From contig NZ_JAMHJQ010000006.1 in NCBI RefSeq assembly GCF_023534745.1, positions 137,449-201,448 of the forward strand: a DNA stretch of 64,000 bases, read 5' to 3'. The notes beneath the pieces were generated by a model. That model ran no database searches. It saw only the letters and a program-made list of their open reading frames with translations, and was not told where the DNA came from. Origin of the DNA: Streptomyces sp. 35G-GA-8. Lineage in GTDB: Bacteria; Actinomycetota; Actinomycetes; Streptomycetales; Streptomycetaceae. Shown here one piece after another: positions 34,640 through 43,088 of the stretch. Positions within the stretch are counted from its first letter, which is position 1. Each line of letters starts with the position of its first letter. A program made the position numbers and the translations under genes.

Positions 34640-36034
34640 GTGAACGCAGCAACCATGAGGCCGAGGGGCCGTCCCGCCCCCTCACCGCACGGCCGGCCGG
34701 GCAGGTGGGACCAGTACCGCCGGGCCGGTCGCTGGCTCGCCCTGGCCGCCGCCGCCCTGGTGCTGGGCACGGCCGCGGCCGGTGGCTGGTTCTACTCCGC
34801 GCTGAGCGGGAACATCCATGGCGCGGGCGTGGACGACGCCCTCGGCGACAACCGCCCCCAGGCCACCCAGGGGGGCGAGAACGTCCTGATCATCGGCTCC
34901 GACAGCCGTGCGGGGCTGGGCGGGGCCTTCGGCGAGAACCTGACCACCATGCAGTCGGACACCCTGATGCTGCTGCATATCGGCGGCAGCGGCGAATGGG
35001 CCACCGTGGTGTCGTTCCCCCGTGACTCGTGGGTACGGATCCCTTCGTGCCGCCAGGGCAACGGCGCTGTCTCCACCCCTCACCATTTCAAGATCAATGA
35101 GGCGTTCGCGATCGGCGGCTCCACCGGTGACACCGCCAAGGCCGCCGCCTGCGCGATCAAGACCGTCGAGCAGAACACCCGTGTCCGTGTCGACCACTTC
35201 ATGATCGTGGACTTCCGTGGGTTCACCGGCATGGTGGACGCCCTCGGCGGCGTCGAGGTCTGCCCTCCCCTGCCCATCCACGACAAGAAGGCCCACCTCG
35301 ACCTCCGCGCGGGGTGCCAGACGCTGAAGAACGAGCAGGCACTCGGTTACGTACGCGCCCGCTACAGCCTCGGCGACGGCACGGACATCGGCCGGATCGG
35401 CCGCCAGCAGGAGTTCATGCGCGCCCTCGCCGCCAAGGCCAGGGCCCAGCTGTACCAGCCGCGGGCGCTCTACGGATTCCTCGACGCGGCCACCGAGTCA
35501 CTGACCACCGACCCCGAACTGGCCGGTCTCGAACCCCTCTACAAGCTCGCCTCCGGCATCAAACGCATGCCCGAGGAACGGATCACGTTCCTCACCGTCC
35601 CGAACTATCCCCGGGCCAGGGACGTCCCCGGCGACACGGCCAATGTCGTCTGGCACCCGCCCGCCGCCCAGCAGCTGTTCAACGCCCTCCTGAACGACCG
35701 GGAGATGACCAGGTCCCGCCTGGTGAAGGCGGCGGAGCAACTGCCCCCGGCGGCCGGCACCGTTCGGGTCACCGTCCTCAACGGCACCGACGTCCCCGGC
35801 AAGGCCCGGGAGACCGCCGAGCGGCTGCGCGCGCTCGGCTTCCGGATCACCGCGACCGGCAACGCCCCCGCCGCGGCCGGGCGGAGCACGCTCACCTACC
35901 CGGAGGGCCTGGCGGACCAGGCCCGGTCCCTGGCCACGAGACTCCCCGGCCTCGACCCCGCCCCCTCCGAGGGGACCGGGCCCGGCACGGTGACCCTCAC
36001 CATCGGACCCGATCTGCCCGATGTCACGGGGTGA
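34640..36034 (+). CDS. LCP (LytR-CpsA-Psr) family cell-wall glycopolymer ligase
   Basis: The 464-residue protein has one transmembrane helix (WLALAAAALVLGTAAAGG, about residues 32-49) and an extracellular LCP domain. The domain shows ENVLIIGSDSR, QSDTLMLLHI, VVSFPRDSWVRIP, LGGVEVCPP and the arginine-rich ALGYVRARYSLGDGTDIGRIGRQQEF. A C-terminal LytR_C domain (VRVTVLNGTDVPGKARETAE) follows. LCP proteins attach wall teichoic acids or other polymers to peptidoglycan. GTG 34640 has AAAGGGG upstream; ATG 34655 is possible. Confidence 0.9.
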   Translation: MNAATMRPRGRPAPSPHGRPGRWDQYRRAGRWLALAAAALVLGTAAAGGWFYSALSGNIHGAGVDDALGDNRPQATQGGENVLIIGSDSRAGLGGAFGENLTTMQSDTLMLLHIGGSGEWATVVSFPRDSWVRIPSCRQGNGAVSTPHHFKINEAFAIGGSTGDTAKAAACAIKTVEQNTRVRVDHFMIVDFRGFTGMVDALGGVEVCPPLPIHDKKAHLDLRAGCQTLKNEQALGYVRARYSLGDGTDIGRIGRQQEFMRALAAKARAQLYQPRALYGFLDAATESLTTDPELAGLEPLYKLASGIKRMPEERITFLTVPNYPRARDVPGDTANVVWHPPAAQQLFNALLNDREMTRSRLVKAAEQLPPAAGTVRVTVLNGTDVPGKARETAERLRALGFRITATGNAPAAAGRSTLTYPEGLADQARSLATRLPGLDPAPSEGTGPGTVTLTIGPDLPDVTG

Positions 36035-36058
36035 CCCGCGCCTCCGTCGCACGGACCG

Positions 36059-37252
36059 TCAGCCCGGCCGCGCCAGTGACAGCAGCGCCTCGTACGCGCT
36101 CTGGACGAATGCCTGGTCGGCGGCCGGGCTCGTATTCGTCAGCGCGACCAGGGCGGTGCGGTGGCGCGGGCTGAACCCGGCGAAGGCGCTGAAGCCACGG
36201 GTGCCGCCGGAATGGTGGTAGACATCGCCGTCCGGCCGGACCCGGATGTTCCAGATCAGCGCCAGCCGCTTGCCGCCGTCGCGCAGGGCGAGCCGGGGGC
36301 GGACCACATCCACCAGCGCCGTACGCAAGGTGCCCGGCACCGGCACCGATGGCGGGCAACCGGACGGGGTGTCCGGCGCGTTGTCCAGGATGGCGTCGAG
36401 AAGGCCCAGCAGATCGCGCGCGCTGGACCGGACCGCGCCGGCCCCCGCGAGCCCGGGGATCAGCCACGGCGGCCGGGCGCGACCGTGCCAGTAGCCGGTG
36501 GCCTGCGGAAGGTCGGGCCCGCAGCTGGTACGGATCAGCCCGAGCGGATGGAGCACCCGGGCCGCGAGGAGATCCCCGTACCCCCGCGGGCCACCCGTCG
36601 CGGCGCGGGTGAGGAGGTGACCGAGCAGCCCCACACCGAAGTTGGAGTACCGCACGCGCTCGCCGGGGCGGGCGTGCGGACGAGTCCTCGCCAGGGCGCG
36701 CAGCAGATCGGTCGTGGAGAAATGGGCGTACGGATTGGAGAACCAGTCCGCCGCCGCGCTGCCGAGGAGCCCCGGAGGCAGCCGGGGCAGCCCCGAGGTG
36801 TGGGTGGCCAGATGGAGCGGGGTGATGGGGCCGCCGCGCGGCCGGGGGAGGGAGTCCGGCGGCAGGAAGCGGGCCAGGGGATCGCCGTACGCCAGCTCGC
36901 CCCGGGCCACCAGCTCGGCGAGCAGCAGCGCCGTGAAGCACTTCGTGAGGGAACCGATCTCGAACCGGGTGTCGGCCGTGACCGGGATCCCGCCGTGGTG
37001 CGAGGTGCTGCCGTAGGTCACCAGGGCCCGCCGGTCGCCGTGACGCAGCGCGACCGCGACCGCGCCGGCACGCGGCGCCGCCGCCCTGATGGCGTCGGCG
37101 GGACGGCGTGCCCAGTCGGGCGGGCGCGGACCGTCGTCGGCGTCCGCCACGTACCTCGCGGCGCCGTCCGTCCGCGCCGTCCCCGCGGTCCCTTCCGCCG
37201 CCGGCCCCGCCGTCCCGGTCGCTTCCTCGGCCCCGGCGGCGCCCAGCGTCAT
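36059..37252 (-). CDS. Serine hydrolase of the class C beta-lactamase/DD-peptidase family
   Basis: The 397-residue protein has SxxK in IGSLTKCFTALL (about residue 100), YSN in VRYSNFGVGLLG, and HSGGTRG near the C-terminus, the three catalytic motifs of the family. The N-terminus is Ala/Gly-rich and has no clear signal peptide. It overlaps the DUF6895-like gene by ATGA, so it belongs to the leftward operon from 39210. In that setting it could be a peptidase acting on the small encoded peptide, but this is inference. Confidence 0.85.
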   Translation of the reverse strand: MTLGAAGAEEATGTAGPAAEGTAGTARTDGAARYVADADDGPRPPDWARRPADAIRAAAPRAGAVAVALRHGDRRALVTYGSTSHHGGIPVTADTRFEIGSLTKCFTALLLAELVARGELAYGDPLARFLPPDSLPRPRGGPITPLHLATHTSGLPRLPPGLLGSAAADWFSNPYAHFSTTDLLRALARTRPHARPGERVRYSNFGVGLLGHLLTRAATGGPRGYGDLLAARVLHPLGLIRTSCGPDLPQATGYWHGRARPPWLIPGLAGAGAVRSSARDLLGLLDAILDNAPDTPSGCPPSVPVPGTLRTALVDVVRPRLALRDGGKRLALIWNIRVRPDGDVYHHSGGTRGFSAFAGFSPRHRTALVALTNTSPAADQAFVQSAYEALLSLARPG

Positions 37253-38172
37253 GAGCGGGTGCCGAGGGAACGGGAGACGGCGAGGGTACCGGCGACCGCC
37301 GCGACCACGGTGGTGTGGTGGTGGGCGGCGAAGCGTTCCACGGGATCGTCGCCGACCGGCCGGCCGTCCCGGGGCATCAGCCCGTCCTCGTGCTGAATCT
37401 CGGCCAGCCGCTCCCACTCCGCCGGATCGCGACGGGGCTCGGGGAGACAGTTGCTGACGATCAGCAGCTCGGCCACCAGATCCCATTCCCCGATCTCGGT
37501 CCAGATGTCGATCCAGACGGGCAGCCAGCGGCCGAGGTACTGGGCGACATCCCCCGGCAGCCCCGAGGGCAGCCGCCCCCAGTCGGTGAGATGGAAGACG
37601 GTGTGCGTCATGTAGTAGGCGGTCATCCAGTCGATGAGCCAGGGCTCCGGGCACGCGCCCAGCCAGGTGGCGCGGGACAGGGCGGCCCAGTCGGTGGCGA
37701 GGCCGCCCTGGTCGAATCCGCCGATCCGCGCCGCGTTGGCGACGGCGAGACGGCGGTTGGGCAGCACCTCCGACGCCCGCGCCGAACGCAGCGAGGTGGT
37801 GTGCGCCAGCAGCCGGTCCAGTGCCTCATGGCGGTAGTCGCAGCGGGTGAAGTGGGCGTAGGTCTCCAGCGGGTCGGTCATCATCGGATAGCGCAGCAAC
37901 CGTTCATGGAGCATGGCGCCGCCCCCGAGTTGCTTCCAGCTGAAGTCCAGCAGCTCGCGGGCGAGCCGTAGTTCGGCGGAGCCGGCCACGCCCTCGCGCA
38001 GGACGAGCGAGGCGGCGAGCGCGGTCTCGCCCAGCGGTTTGTACACGCTGTCGGGCTCGGCGAGTTCGGCGGTGGTGTCGGGCGGCAGGGCGCCGTGCTC
38101 CCGGTGGGTATGGAGCCAGGTCAGCGCCTGGGCGGCGATCCGGTGGGCGGCTTCTGTGACGGGCATGGCCAT
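37249..38172 (-). CDS. DUF6895-like protein
   Basis: The 307-residue protein is helical and rich in His, Trp and Tyr (CDYRHEALDRLLAHTTSL, YMTHTVFHLTDWGRLPSG, ERFAAHHHTTVVAAVAGTL). I associate it with the uncharacterised actinobacterial DUF6895 family. Its repeated helical pattern is reminiscent of alpha/alpha-barrel enzymes, but no catalytic motif is certain. Its stop overlaps the serine hydrolase start. The 122-base gap to the gene upstream shows nothing clear. Confidence 0.6.
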   Translation of the reverse strand: MAMPVTEAAHRIAAQALTWLHTHREHGALPPDTTAELAEPDSVYKPLGETALAASLVLREGVAGSAELRLARELLDFSWKQLGGGAMLHERLLRYPMMTDPLETYAHFTRCDYRHEALDRLLAHTTSLRSARASEVLPNRRLAVANAARIGGFDQGGLATDWAALSRATWLGACPEPWLIDWMTAYYMTHTVFHLTDWGRLPSGLPGDVAQYLGRWLPVWIDIWTEIGEWDLVAELLIVSNCLPEPRRDPAEWERLAEIQHEDGLMPRDGRPVGDDPVERFAAHHHTTVVAAVAGTLAVSRSLGTRS

Positions 38173-38293
38173 CGGGTCGGTCCGATCGGGTACTAGTGCG
38201 GGATCCGGGTGGCTTGTGCGAGGAATCGGCGGGAGGCGAGGGAAAGGGCGGAGCGGATCGCGGGGCCGAGGGCCCGGGGGGTCGGGGTCCCGG

Positions 38294-39031
38294 TCAAAGG
38301 GCGATCAGGCGGCGGGAGATCGCCGTGTCCAGCGCCGGCCGGTCCCCGCCGACGAAGAGCCCGACGTGCTCCACCAGCGGCGCCGCGTCGAGCGGCAGTC
38401 TCGCTCCGTCCGAGCGCAGCCAGGCCAGCCAGCGCGCGATCCGCGCGGCGGTGGGGTAGTCACGGCGCAGTACGGCACGGGTCGCCCCGCGCGCCAGCGC
38501 CAGCGGTGATCTGCGGGCGGCGTCATGCACCGGACCGTCAAGACCCGGCAGCGCGAGCGTGGACAGCTGCCCCATCCTGACGGCCCATGCGGCCCACCCC
38601 GCCGCGTCGTCGGCCGGTGCGTCGTCCGCCGGGCACGCCGGCCGCGGCGCCGTCAGCCGCCTGTTGTCACTGCCTGTGAGCACGGTGAGCAGCGTGACGG
38701 TGCCCCAGTCGCGCCAGGCCATCAGCCACGGGCTCTCGGGTCCGCCGGGCGGCGGGGGCGGCGCCTCACGCGCGGGCGGCAGCGCCGAGAACGCCAGGGT
38801 GATGGCCGCCGCGTCCTCCGGGTGGAGCGGGGCGCCCGCCAGTACGACGGGCGCGAAGGTATCGGCGCCGAGGATACGGATCGCGGCCAGCGCGGCTCCG
38901 GGGTCCCGAGCGCTCTCGACATGGGCGGCGACCACGGCCGTGCCCTCGGCGCCCCGCAGGGCACCGAGGGCACGTCGTGCCAGGCCGGCCGCTGATTCCT
39001 GGTAGGCGGTCCGCGACCGGTCCTGGCTCAC
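38294..39031 (-). CDS. Unknown protein coupled to the small peptide gene
   Basis: The 245-residue protein has no recognised family. It has an Ala-rich alpha/beta N-terminal half (EGTAVVAAHVESARDPG, TFAPVVLAGAPLHP) and a helical C-terminal half with IARWLAWLRSDGARLPLDA. The GTG start overlaps the stop of the 60-residue peptide gene as GTGA, so the two are translationally coupled. The longer frame up to 39265 is rejected because it reads through the peptide gene. Confidence 0.65.
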   Translation of the reverse strand: MSQDRSRTAYQESAAGLARRALGALRGAEGTAVVAAHVESARDPGAALAAIRILGADTFAPVVLAGAPLHPEDAAAITLAFSALPPAREAPPPPPGGPESPWLMAWRDWGTVTLLTVLTGSDNRRLTAPRPACPADDAPADDAAGWAAWAVRMGQLSTLALPGLDGPVHDAARRSPLALARGATRAVLRRDYPTAARIARWLAWLRSDGARLPLDAAPLVEHVGLFVGGDRPALDTAISRRLIAL

Positions 39032-39210
39032 AGGCCCTTCGGCTCCTTCGGCTCCTTCGGGGAAAGGAGAAGCAGCAGAAGCAGCGCGCCCGCCGCTTCC
39101 GGAGCGTAGACAGGAGCGTCGCTGAAGGGTGCCTCGGGTTCTGCCATCGCCATGGTCAACGCGTGGTGGTCCAGAGTGATTTCTCTCGGCCGGACGGTCT
39201 GAGAAAGCAT
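39028..39210 (-). CDS. 60-residue peptide with a Leu7 run (candidate precursor peptide)
   Basis: The peptide starts MLSQTVRPREITLDHH, continues with an acidic middle (AEPEAPFSDAPVYAPEAAG) and ends with seven leucines and SPKEPKEPKGL. ATG 39210 has AGGAG at ideal spacing. Two upstream in-frame starts (39225, 39258) have none. It is the first gene of a four-gene overlapping operon. Size, position and a distinct hydrophobic tail suggest a precursor or signalling peptide. It has no classical leader motif, cysteines or known core. Confidence 0.6.
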   Translation of the reverse strand: MLSQTVRPREITLDHHALTMAMAEPEAPFSDAPVYAPEAAGALLLLLLLSPKEPKEPKGL

Positions 39211-39263
39211 CGATGGGCTCCTCATGTAGATGCCTAATGCCCTGTATGGGCAACGCACCGCCC

Positions 39264-39293
39264 ACGCTAAGTTACATATGACAAACAGGCCAA
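39264..39293 (-). promoter_or_regulatory. Promoter of the peptide-DUF6895 operon
   Basis: On the minus strand TTGGCC (39288-39293) is followed after 18 bases by TAGCGT (39264-39269), giving a leader of about 45 bases before ATG 39210. The -35 lies in the palindrome CCAATTGG. Confidence 0.4.
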
Positions 39294-39379
39294 TTGGGAT
39301 GACACATGGTCATACCGGCACCCGTCATGTCCTCATGCGGCCTGTCTCCTGGTCACGTTCACGTCTGTCATGTCCGCGT

Positions 39380-41647
39380 CTACACATGGAAGGGGACGGT
39401 GGTCACCACGATCTTCGGGAGGGACCGCAGCGCGCGCCGCAGCCGTCCGGCCAGCGGGCTGTGGAGCGGACGGTGCCACCAGTGCCGTTCGACGATCTCC
39501 GGCAGGATCACCGTGATGGTCAGATCGGGGCGCTGACGGTGCAGGGATGTGAGATAGCTGATGAGCGGCGCCACCGTAGCCCGATAGGGGGAGAGGACGA
39601 TCCGCAGCGGAAGATGGTCCCCCCACAGCGACCAGGCCTCACGGAACCGCTCCGCGTCCTCGTCGCTCGGGCTGACATGCAGTGCCAGTACGGGCTGCTG
39701 GAGGGAGGCGGCGTACGCCAGCGCGCGCATGCTCGCCTGCTGGAGCGAGTCGATCGGCACGACCGAGAGATGGCGGATCTCCTGGGGCGAGTCCTCGGCC
39801 TCCGAGTCCTCCGCTCCGGCCGACGGGGCCCCGGGGCCGGCCGGGGGTTCCGGGCACGGCTGCGGTGTGATCGTGCCGCTGGGGATCTCGATCGTCTGCG
39901 GATGCAGCCGCAGCGCCTGCCCGACCTTCTCGTAGTGGCGTCGGATCCGCGTCGTCACCAGGAGGAACAGGGCGACGGTGAGAATCGCGAGCCATGCTCC
40001 TTCGGTGAACTTGGTGATTCCGGCGGTGATGAAGACCACCGCGGAGAGCAGCGCCCCGGTGGCGTTGAAACAGAGACTCTTGCGCCAGTGCCGGTCGCGC
40101 TTGCGCCACCAGTGCATCACCATCCCGCTCTGCGACAGGGTGAAGGCGAGGAACACCCCGACGGCGTACAGCGGGATCAGCGAGGCGGTTTTCCCGTCGA
40201 ACGCGACATAGACGCACACCGCCGTCACGGAGAGCAGAATGATCCCGTTGCTGAAGGCCAGCCGGTCGCCGAGACGCAGAAAGATCCGTGGTGCGTGGTT
40301 GTCGCGCGCCAGCAGGTACAGCACCCGGGGGAAGTCGTTGTACGCCGTGTTCGCCGCGAGCAGCAGCACCAGCGCGGTCGCCGCCTGGGTGAAGAGGTAG
40401 AGGGGGCCCGAACCGAAGCTGCGATGGGCCAGTTGGGACAGCACCGTCTCCCGCGACTGCGGAACCACACCCTCCAGATAGACCATCGCCATCGTGCCGG
40501 CGAACAGCGCGATGAGCAGCCCGATCATCCAGGACAGGGTGGTGCGCGCGTTGCGCCAGGCGACCGGTTTGAAGGCGGGCACGGCGTTCGAGATCGCCTC
40601 GATACCGGTCATCGCCGTCGAACCCGAGGCGAAGGAGCGCATCACCAGCAGCAGACCGACACCCTCGACCGCGTGCAGCGGCGGGGTCGGCACGGGCTCG
40701 AAGTCCCGGCCCGCCGCGTCGTACACACCGACCGCCACCAGCGCGGTGATGGCGATGACGAAGGCGTAGGTGGGCGCGGCGAACAGAGCTCCGGCCTGCC
40801 GGACACCCCGTAGATTCCCCGCCAGCAGTACGGCGATGACCAGCACGCCGATCAGCACGGCGTCATCGGCAAGCCCGGGGACCGCGGAGGTGACAGCGGC
40901 CATCCCCGAGGAGACCGAGACGGCGACCGTCAGGATGTAGTCCGTCATCAGCCCGGCCGCCGCCACCAGCCCCGGCACCCGCCCCAGATTGTCGGTGGCG
41001 ACGATGTACGAGCCGCCGCCGTGCGGATACGCCCGGATCGTCTGACGGTACGAGAGCCCGACGGCCAGCATCAGAAAGACGATCGCGCCGGCCACCGGCA
41101 CGGAATACGCGAGCCCCGCGGTACCCGCGAGCACCAGGACCGCCAGCAGCGCCTCGGGACCGTACGCCACCGACGACAGCGCGTCGGCGGAGAGCACCGG
41201 CAGCGCGATCAGTTTGCGCATCCGCTCGCTGGCGATGGCCGTGCTCCTCAGCGGCGCCCCCAGCAGCACGCGCCGGACGAAGGCGCCGAACCTGCCGAGG
41301 GGTGCGCCCATCTCGCTGTCCACCGCCTTGGGCGGCGGCGCGTTGAGCTCGGGTACCTCCACGAAGCGGCCGAAGCGGGCCGGGACGATCTGCGCCGGCT
41401 CCGGGTAGCTGCCGGTATCGGGGTCCACGGGCAGCGCGCGCCGCCATGCGTCGGGGGTGGCGGACACCCGCTCCCACTCCTGCCCGATCAGCCGCAGCGT
41501 CGAGGACTGCTCGGCGTCGAGTTTCGGCACGGAGAGCGGCGCCGGGGCGGTGTCGGCCTGGGGCTGGTCCCGGTCCTGCGGCTGGTCCCGGGGCCGGTCC
41601 CGACCGCCTCGGCCCTCGTCTCCCTGGGGTCCCTGGGTATCCGTCAC
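39380..41647 (-). CDS. KimA-like APC-family potassium transporter
   Basis: The 755-residue protein has a roughly 145-residue cytoplasmic N-terminus and about twelve helices. Motifs match KimA/YdaO: VLSADALSSVAYGPEALLAVL, YPHGGGSYIVATDNLG, MTDYILTVAVSVSSGM, and SGSTAMTGIEAISNAVPAFK. A C-terminal USP-like domain (IRHLSVVPIDSLQQASMRAL to the end) follows. KimA imports potassium and is inhibited by c-di-AMP binding to this domain. I see no ydaO-type riboswitch upstream. The start is GTG 41647; the true start may be further in. Confidence 0.8.
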   Translation of the reverse strand: MTDTQGPQGDEGRGGRDRPRDQPQDRDQPQADTAPAPLSVPKLDAEQSSTLRLIGQEWERVSATPDAWRRALPVDPDTGSYPEPAQIVPARFGRFVEVPELNAPPPKAVDSEMGAPLGRFGAFVRRVLLGAPLRSTAIASERMRKLIALPVLSADALSSVAYGPEALLAVLVLAGTAGLAYSVPVAGAIVFLMLAVGLSYRQTIRAYPHGGGSYIVATDNLGRVPGLVAAAGLMTDYILTVAVSVSSGMAAVTSAVPGLADDAVLIGVLVIAVLLAGNLRGVRQAGALFAAPTYAFVIAITALVAVGVYDAAGRDFEPVPTPPLHAVEGVGLLLVMRSFASGSTAMTGIEAISNAVPAFKPVAWRNARTTLSWMIGLLIALFAGTMAMVYLEGVVPQSRETVLSQLAHRSFGSGPLYLFTQAATALVLLLAANTAYNDFPRVLYLLARDNHAPRIFLRLGDRLAFSNGIILLSVTAVCVYVAFDGKTASLIPLYAVGVFLAFTLSQSGMVMHWWRKRDRHWRKSLCFNATGALLSAVVFITAGITKFTEGAWLAILTVALFLLVTTRIRRHYEKVGQALRLHPQTIEIPSGTITPQPCPEPPAGPGAPSAGAEDSEAEDSPQEIRHLSVVPIDSLQQASMRALAYAASLQQPVLALHVSPSDEDAERFREAWSLWGDHLPLRIVLSPYRATVAPLISYLTSLHRQRPDLTITVILPEIVERHWWHRPLHSPLAGRLRRALRSLPKIVVTTVPFHV

Positions 41648-41759
41648 ATCCGCGAGTCTCTTCGGCGGACCGGGTCACCGGCCGCGCCCGCGCCGGACGA
41701 CACACGGCCGGATGCGGCGACAACCCGTTCGGACGTACGGCTCGCGACGGGCCACGCGT

Positions 41760-41877
41760 GCGCCGGGCCCGCCGGACGGACCGGGGCATCCCACCAGCCG
41801 CCCGGTGGGGATGCCCCGGCCCCGGCAGTCCCGCACCATGGCTGTCTCCCGTCAGCGGGCGCGGGACCGGTACGAGG
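41760..41877 (-). pseudogene. Decayed fragment resembling part of metX
   Basis: This intergenic stretch resembles metX DNA at about 31470-31577, in the same orientation. The shared blocks include ATGCCCCGGCCCCG and CATGGCTGTC, and the translation keeps LTGDSH and PGPGHP. By eye, about four of five bases agree over 90 bases, with a 2-base length difference that breaks the frame. Both copies contain the inverted repeat CATCCCAC...GTGGG(G)ATG, here a strong hairpin. It lies between the KimA-like and monooxygenase genes. Confidence 0.55.
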
Positions 41878-41911
41878 GGGCCGGACCGGTACGAGGACGC
41901 GGGCCGGCCGG

Positions 41912-43000
41912 CTACGGCTCCGGCACGGTCCCCGGCTCCGGCGCGGCCCACAGCGCCGAGGGCGCCGCACGCCGGATCACCGGCGCGACCTCCTCGGCGA
42001 ACCGCTGGAGTTGCTCACGCTGCTCGGGCAGGCCCAGTCCGAATCCATCGACGGTGATGGACTGCAGATCGTGCCCGTAGACCTCGTGGTAGCCGAGTAT
42101 CTTGTCGATGATCCGCTGCGGACTGCCGATGAGCTGCGGGCCGCTCTCGATCGCCTCCTCGATGGTGGTGAAGGGGGTGTTGTAGCCGGCCTTGCCCACC
42201 AGATGCGGTTTGAAGGTCTGCTGGACGCGCTTCTCGTACTGCTCCTTGAAGTCCCTGACCGCCCGCTCCGTGGTGTCCGCGATATAGAGACCGCCCGAAC
42301 CCGCGGCCACATGAGCCCGCGCCGGATCGTGCCCGTACTCCTCGAACTTCTCGCGGTAGTGGCCGATCAGCCGCGCGTACGCCGCACGCGGCTGGATGGC
42401 GTTGGCGGTGAAGAGCGGGTCGCCGTGTCTGGCGGCCAGCTCGGGGGAGTTGAGGCTGGTGGCCGAGCCGTGCCACACCCGGGGCGGACCTGCGTACGGG
42501 CGCGGCACGGTCGTGACGTTCTTGAGCGGCGGCCGGAACAGGCCCTCCCAGTCGAGCTGTTCCTCGCGCCAGAGCCTGCGCAGCAGCTCGTACTTCTCGG
42601 CCTGGTACTCCCACTGCCGTTCCTCGTCAAGACCGAAGAGGTCGAAGTGCCCGGCCTCCGCGCCCTTGCCGATGACGAGCTCGATCCGGCCCCGGGAGAG
42701 CTGGTCCAGCGTCGCGTAGTCCTCGGCCACCCGCACCGGATCCAGGATGGCCACGACCGTGACCCCGGTCAGCAGCCGGATACGGGAGGTACGGGACGCG
42801 AGCGCGCCCAGGATCACCGTGGGGCTGGAGGAGAGGAACGGGCCCGAGTGCCGCTCCCCGACGGCATAGGCGTCGAAGCCGAGCCGCTCGGCCTCCACCC
42901 CCAGCTCGACGACTTCGTTCAGCCGGTCGGCCGCGGGCGGGAGTTCCCCGGTGAGGGGGTGTGGTGCGTGTCCGACGATGGTGAGCACGGAGAATCTCAT
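41912..43000 (-). CDS. LLM-class flavin-dependent monooxygenase
   Basis: The 362-residue luciferase-like protein shows FDAYAVGERHSGPFLSSSP (about residues 40-58), RIRLLTGVTVVAILDPVRVAEDYATLDQLS and RIELVIGKGAE, typical FMNH2-using TIM-barrel enzymes. It resembles the CE1758 subgroup rather than SsuD. ATG 43000 follows GGAAGG. It sits at the downstream end of a sulfur-related ABC transporter operon, so it probably oxidises an organosulfur compound. The substrate is unknown. Confidence 0.85.
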   Translation of the reverse strand: MRFSVLTIVGHAPHPLTGELPPAADRLNEVVELGVEAERLGFDAYAVGERHSGPFLSSSPTVILGALASRTSRIRLLTGVTVVAILDPVRVAEDYATLDQLSRGRIELVIGKGAEAGHFDLFGLDEERQWEYQAEKYELLRRLWREEQLDWEGLFRPPLKNVTTVPRPYAGPPRVWHGSATSLNSPELAARHGDPLFTANAIQPRAAYARLIGHYREKFEEYGHDPARAHVAAGSGGLYIADTTERAVRDFKEQYEKRVQQTFKPHLVGKAGYNTPFTTIEEAIESGPQLIGSPQRIIDKILGYHEVYGHDLQSITVDGFGLGLPEQREQLQRFAEEVAPVIRRAAPSALWAAPEPGTVPEP

Positions 43001-43088
43001 GACTGCCTTCCGCTGCGTCCGAGGTCCGGTCCGAGCGAGGGCCGGCGGTGTGAATGCGGTGTGCGTGGGGAGAGCGGGCCCGATCCGG

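Noticed and set aside
41648-41911. c-di-AMP (ydaO-type) riboswitch before the KimA-like gene
   Set aside because: The conserved ydaO core blocks are not recognisable; the structure there is explained by the metX-like fragment and its hairpin.
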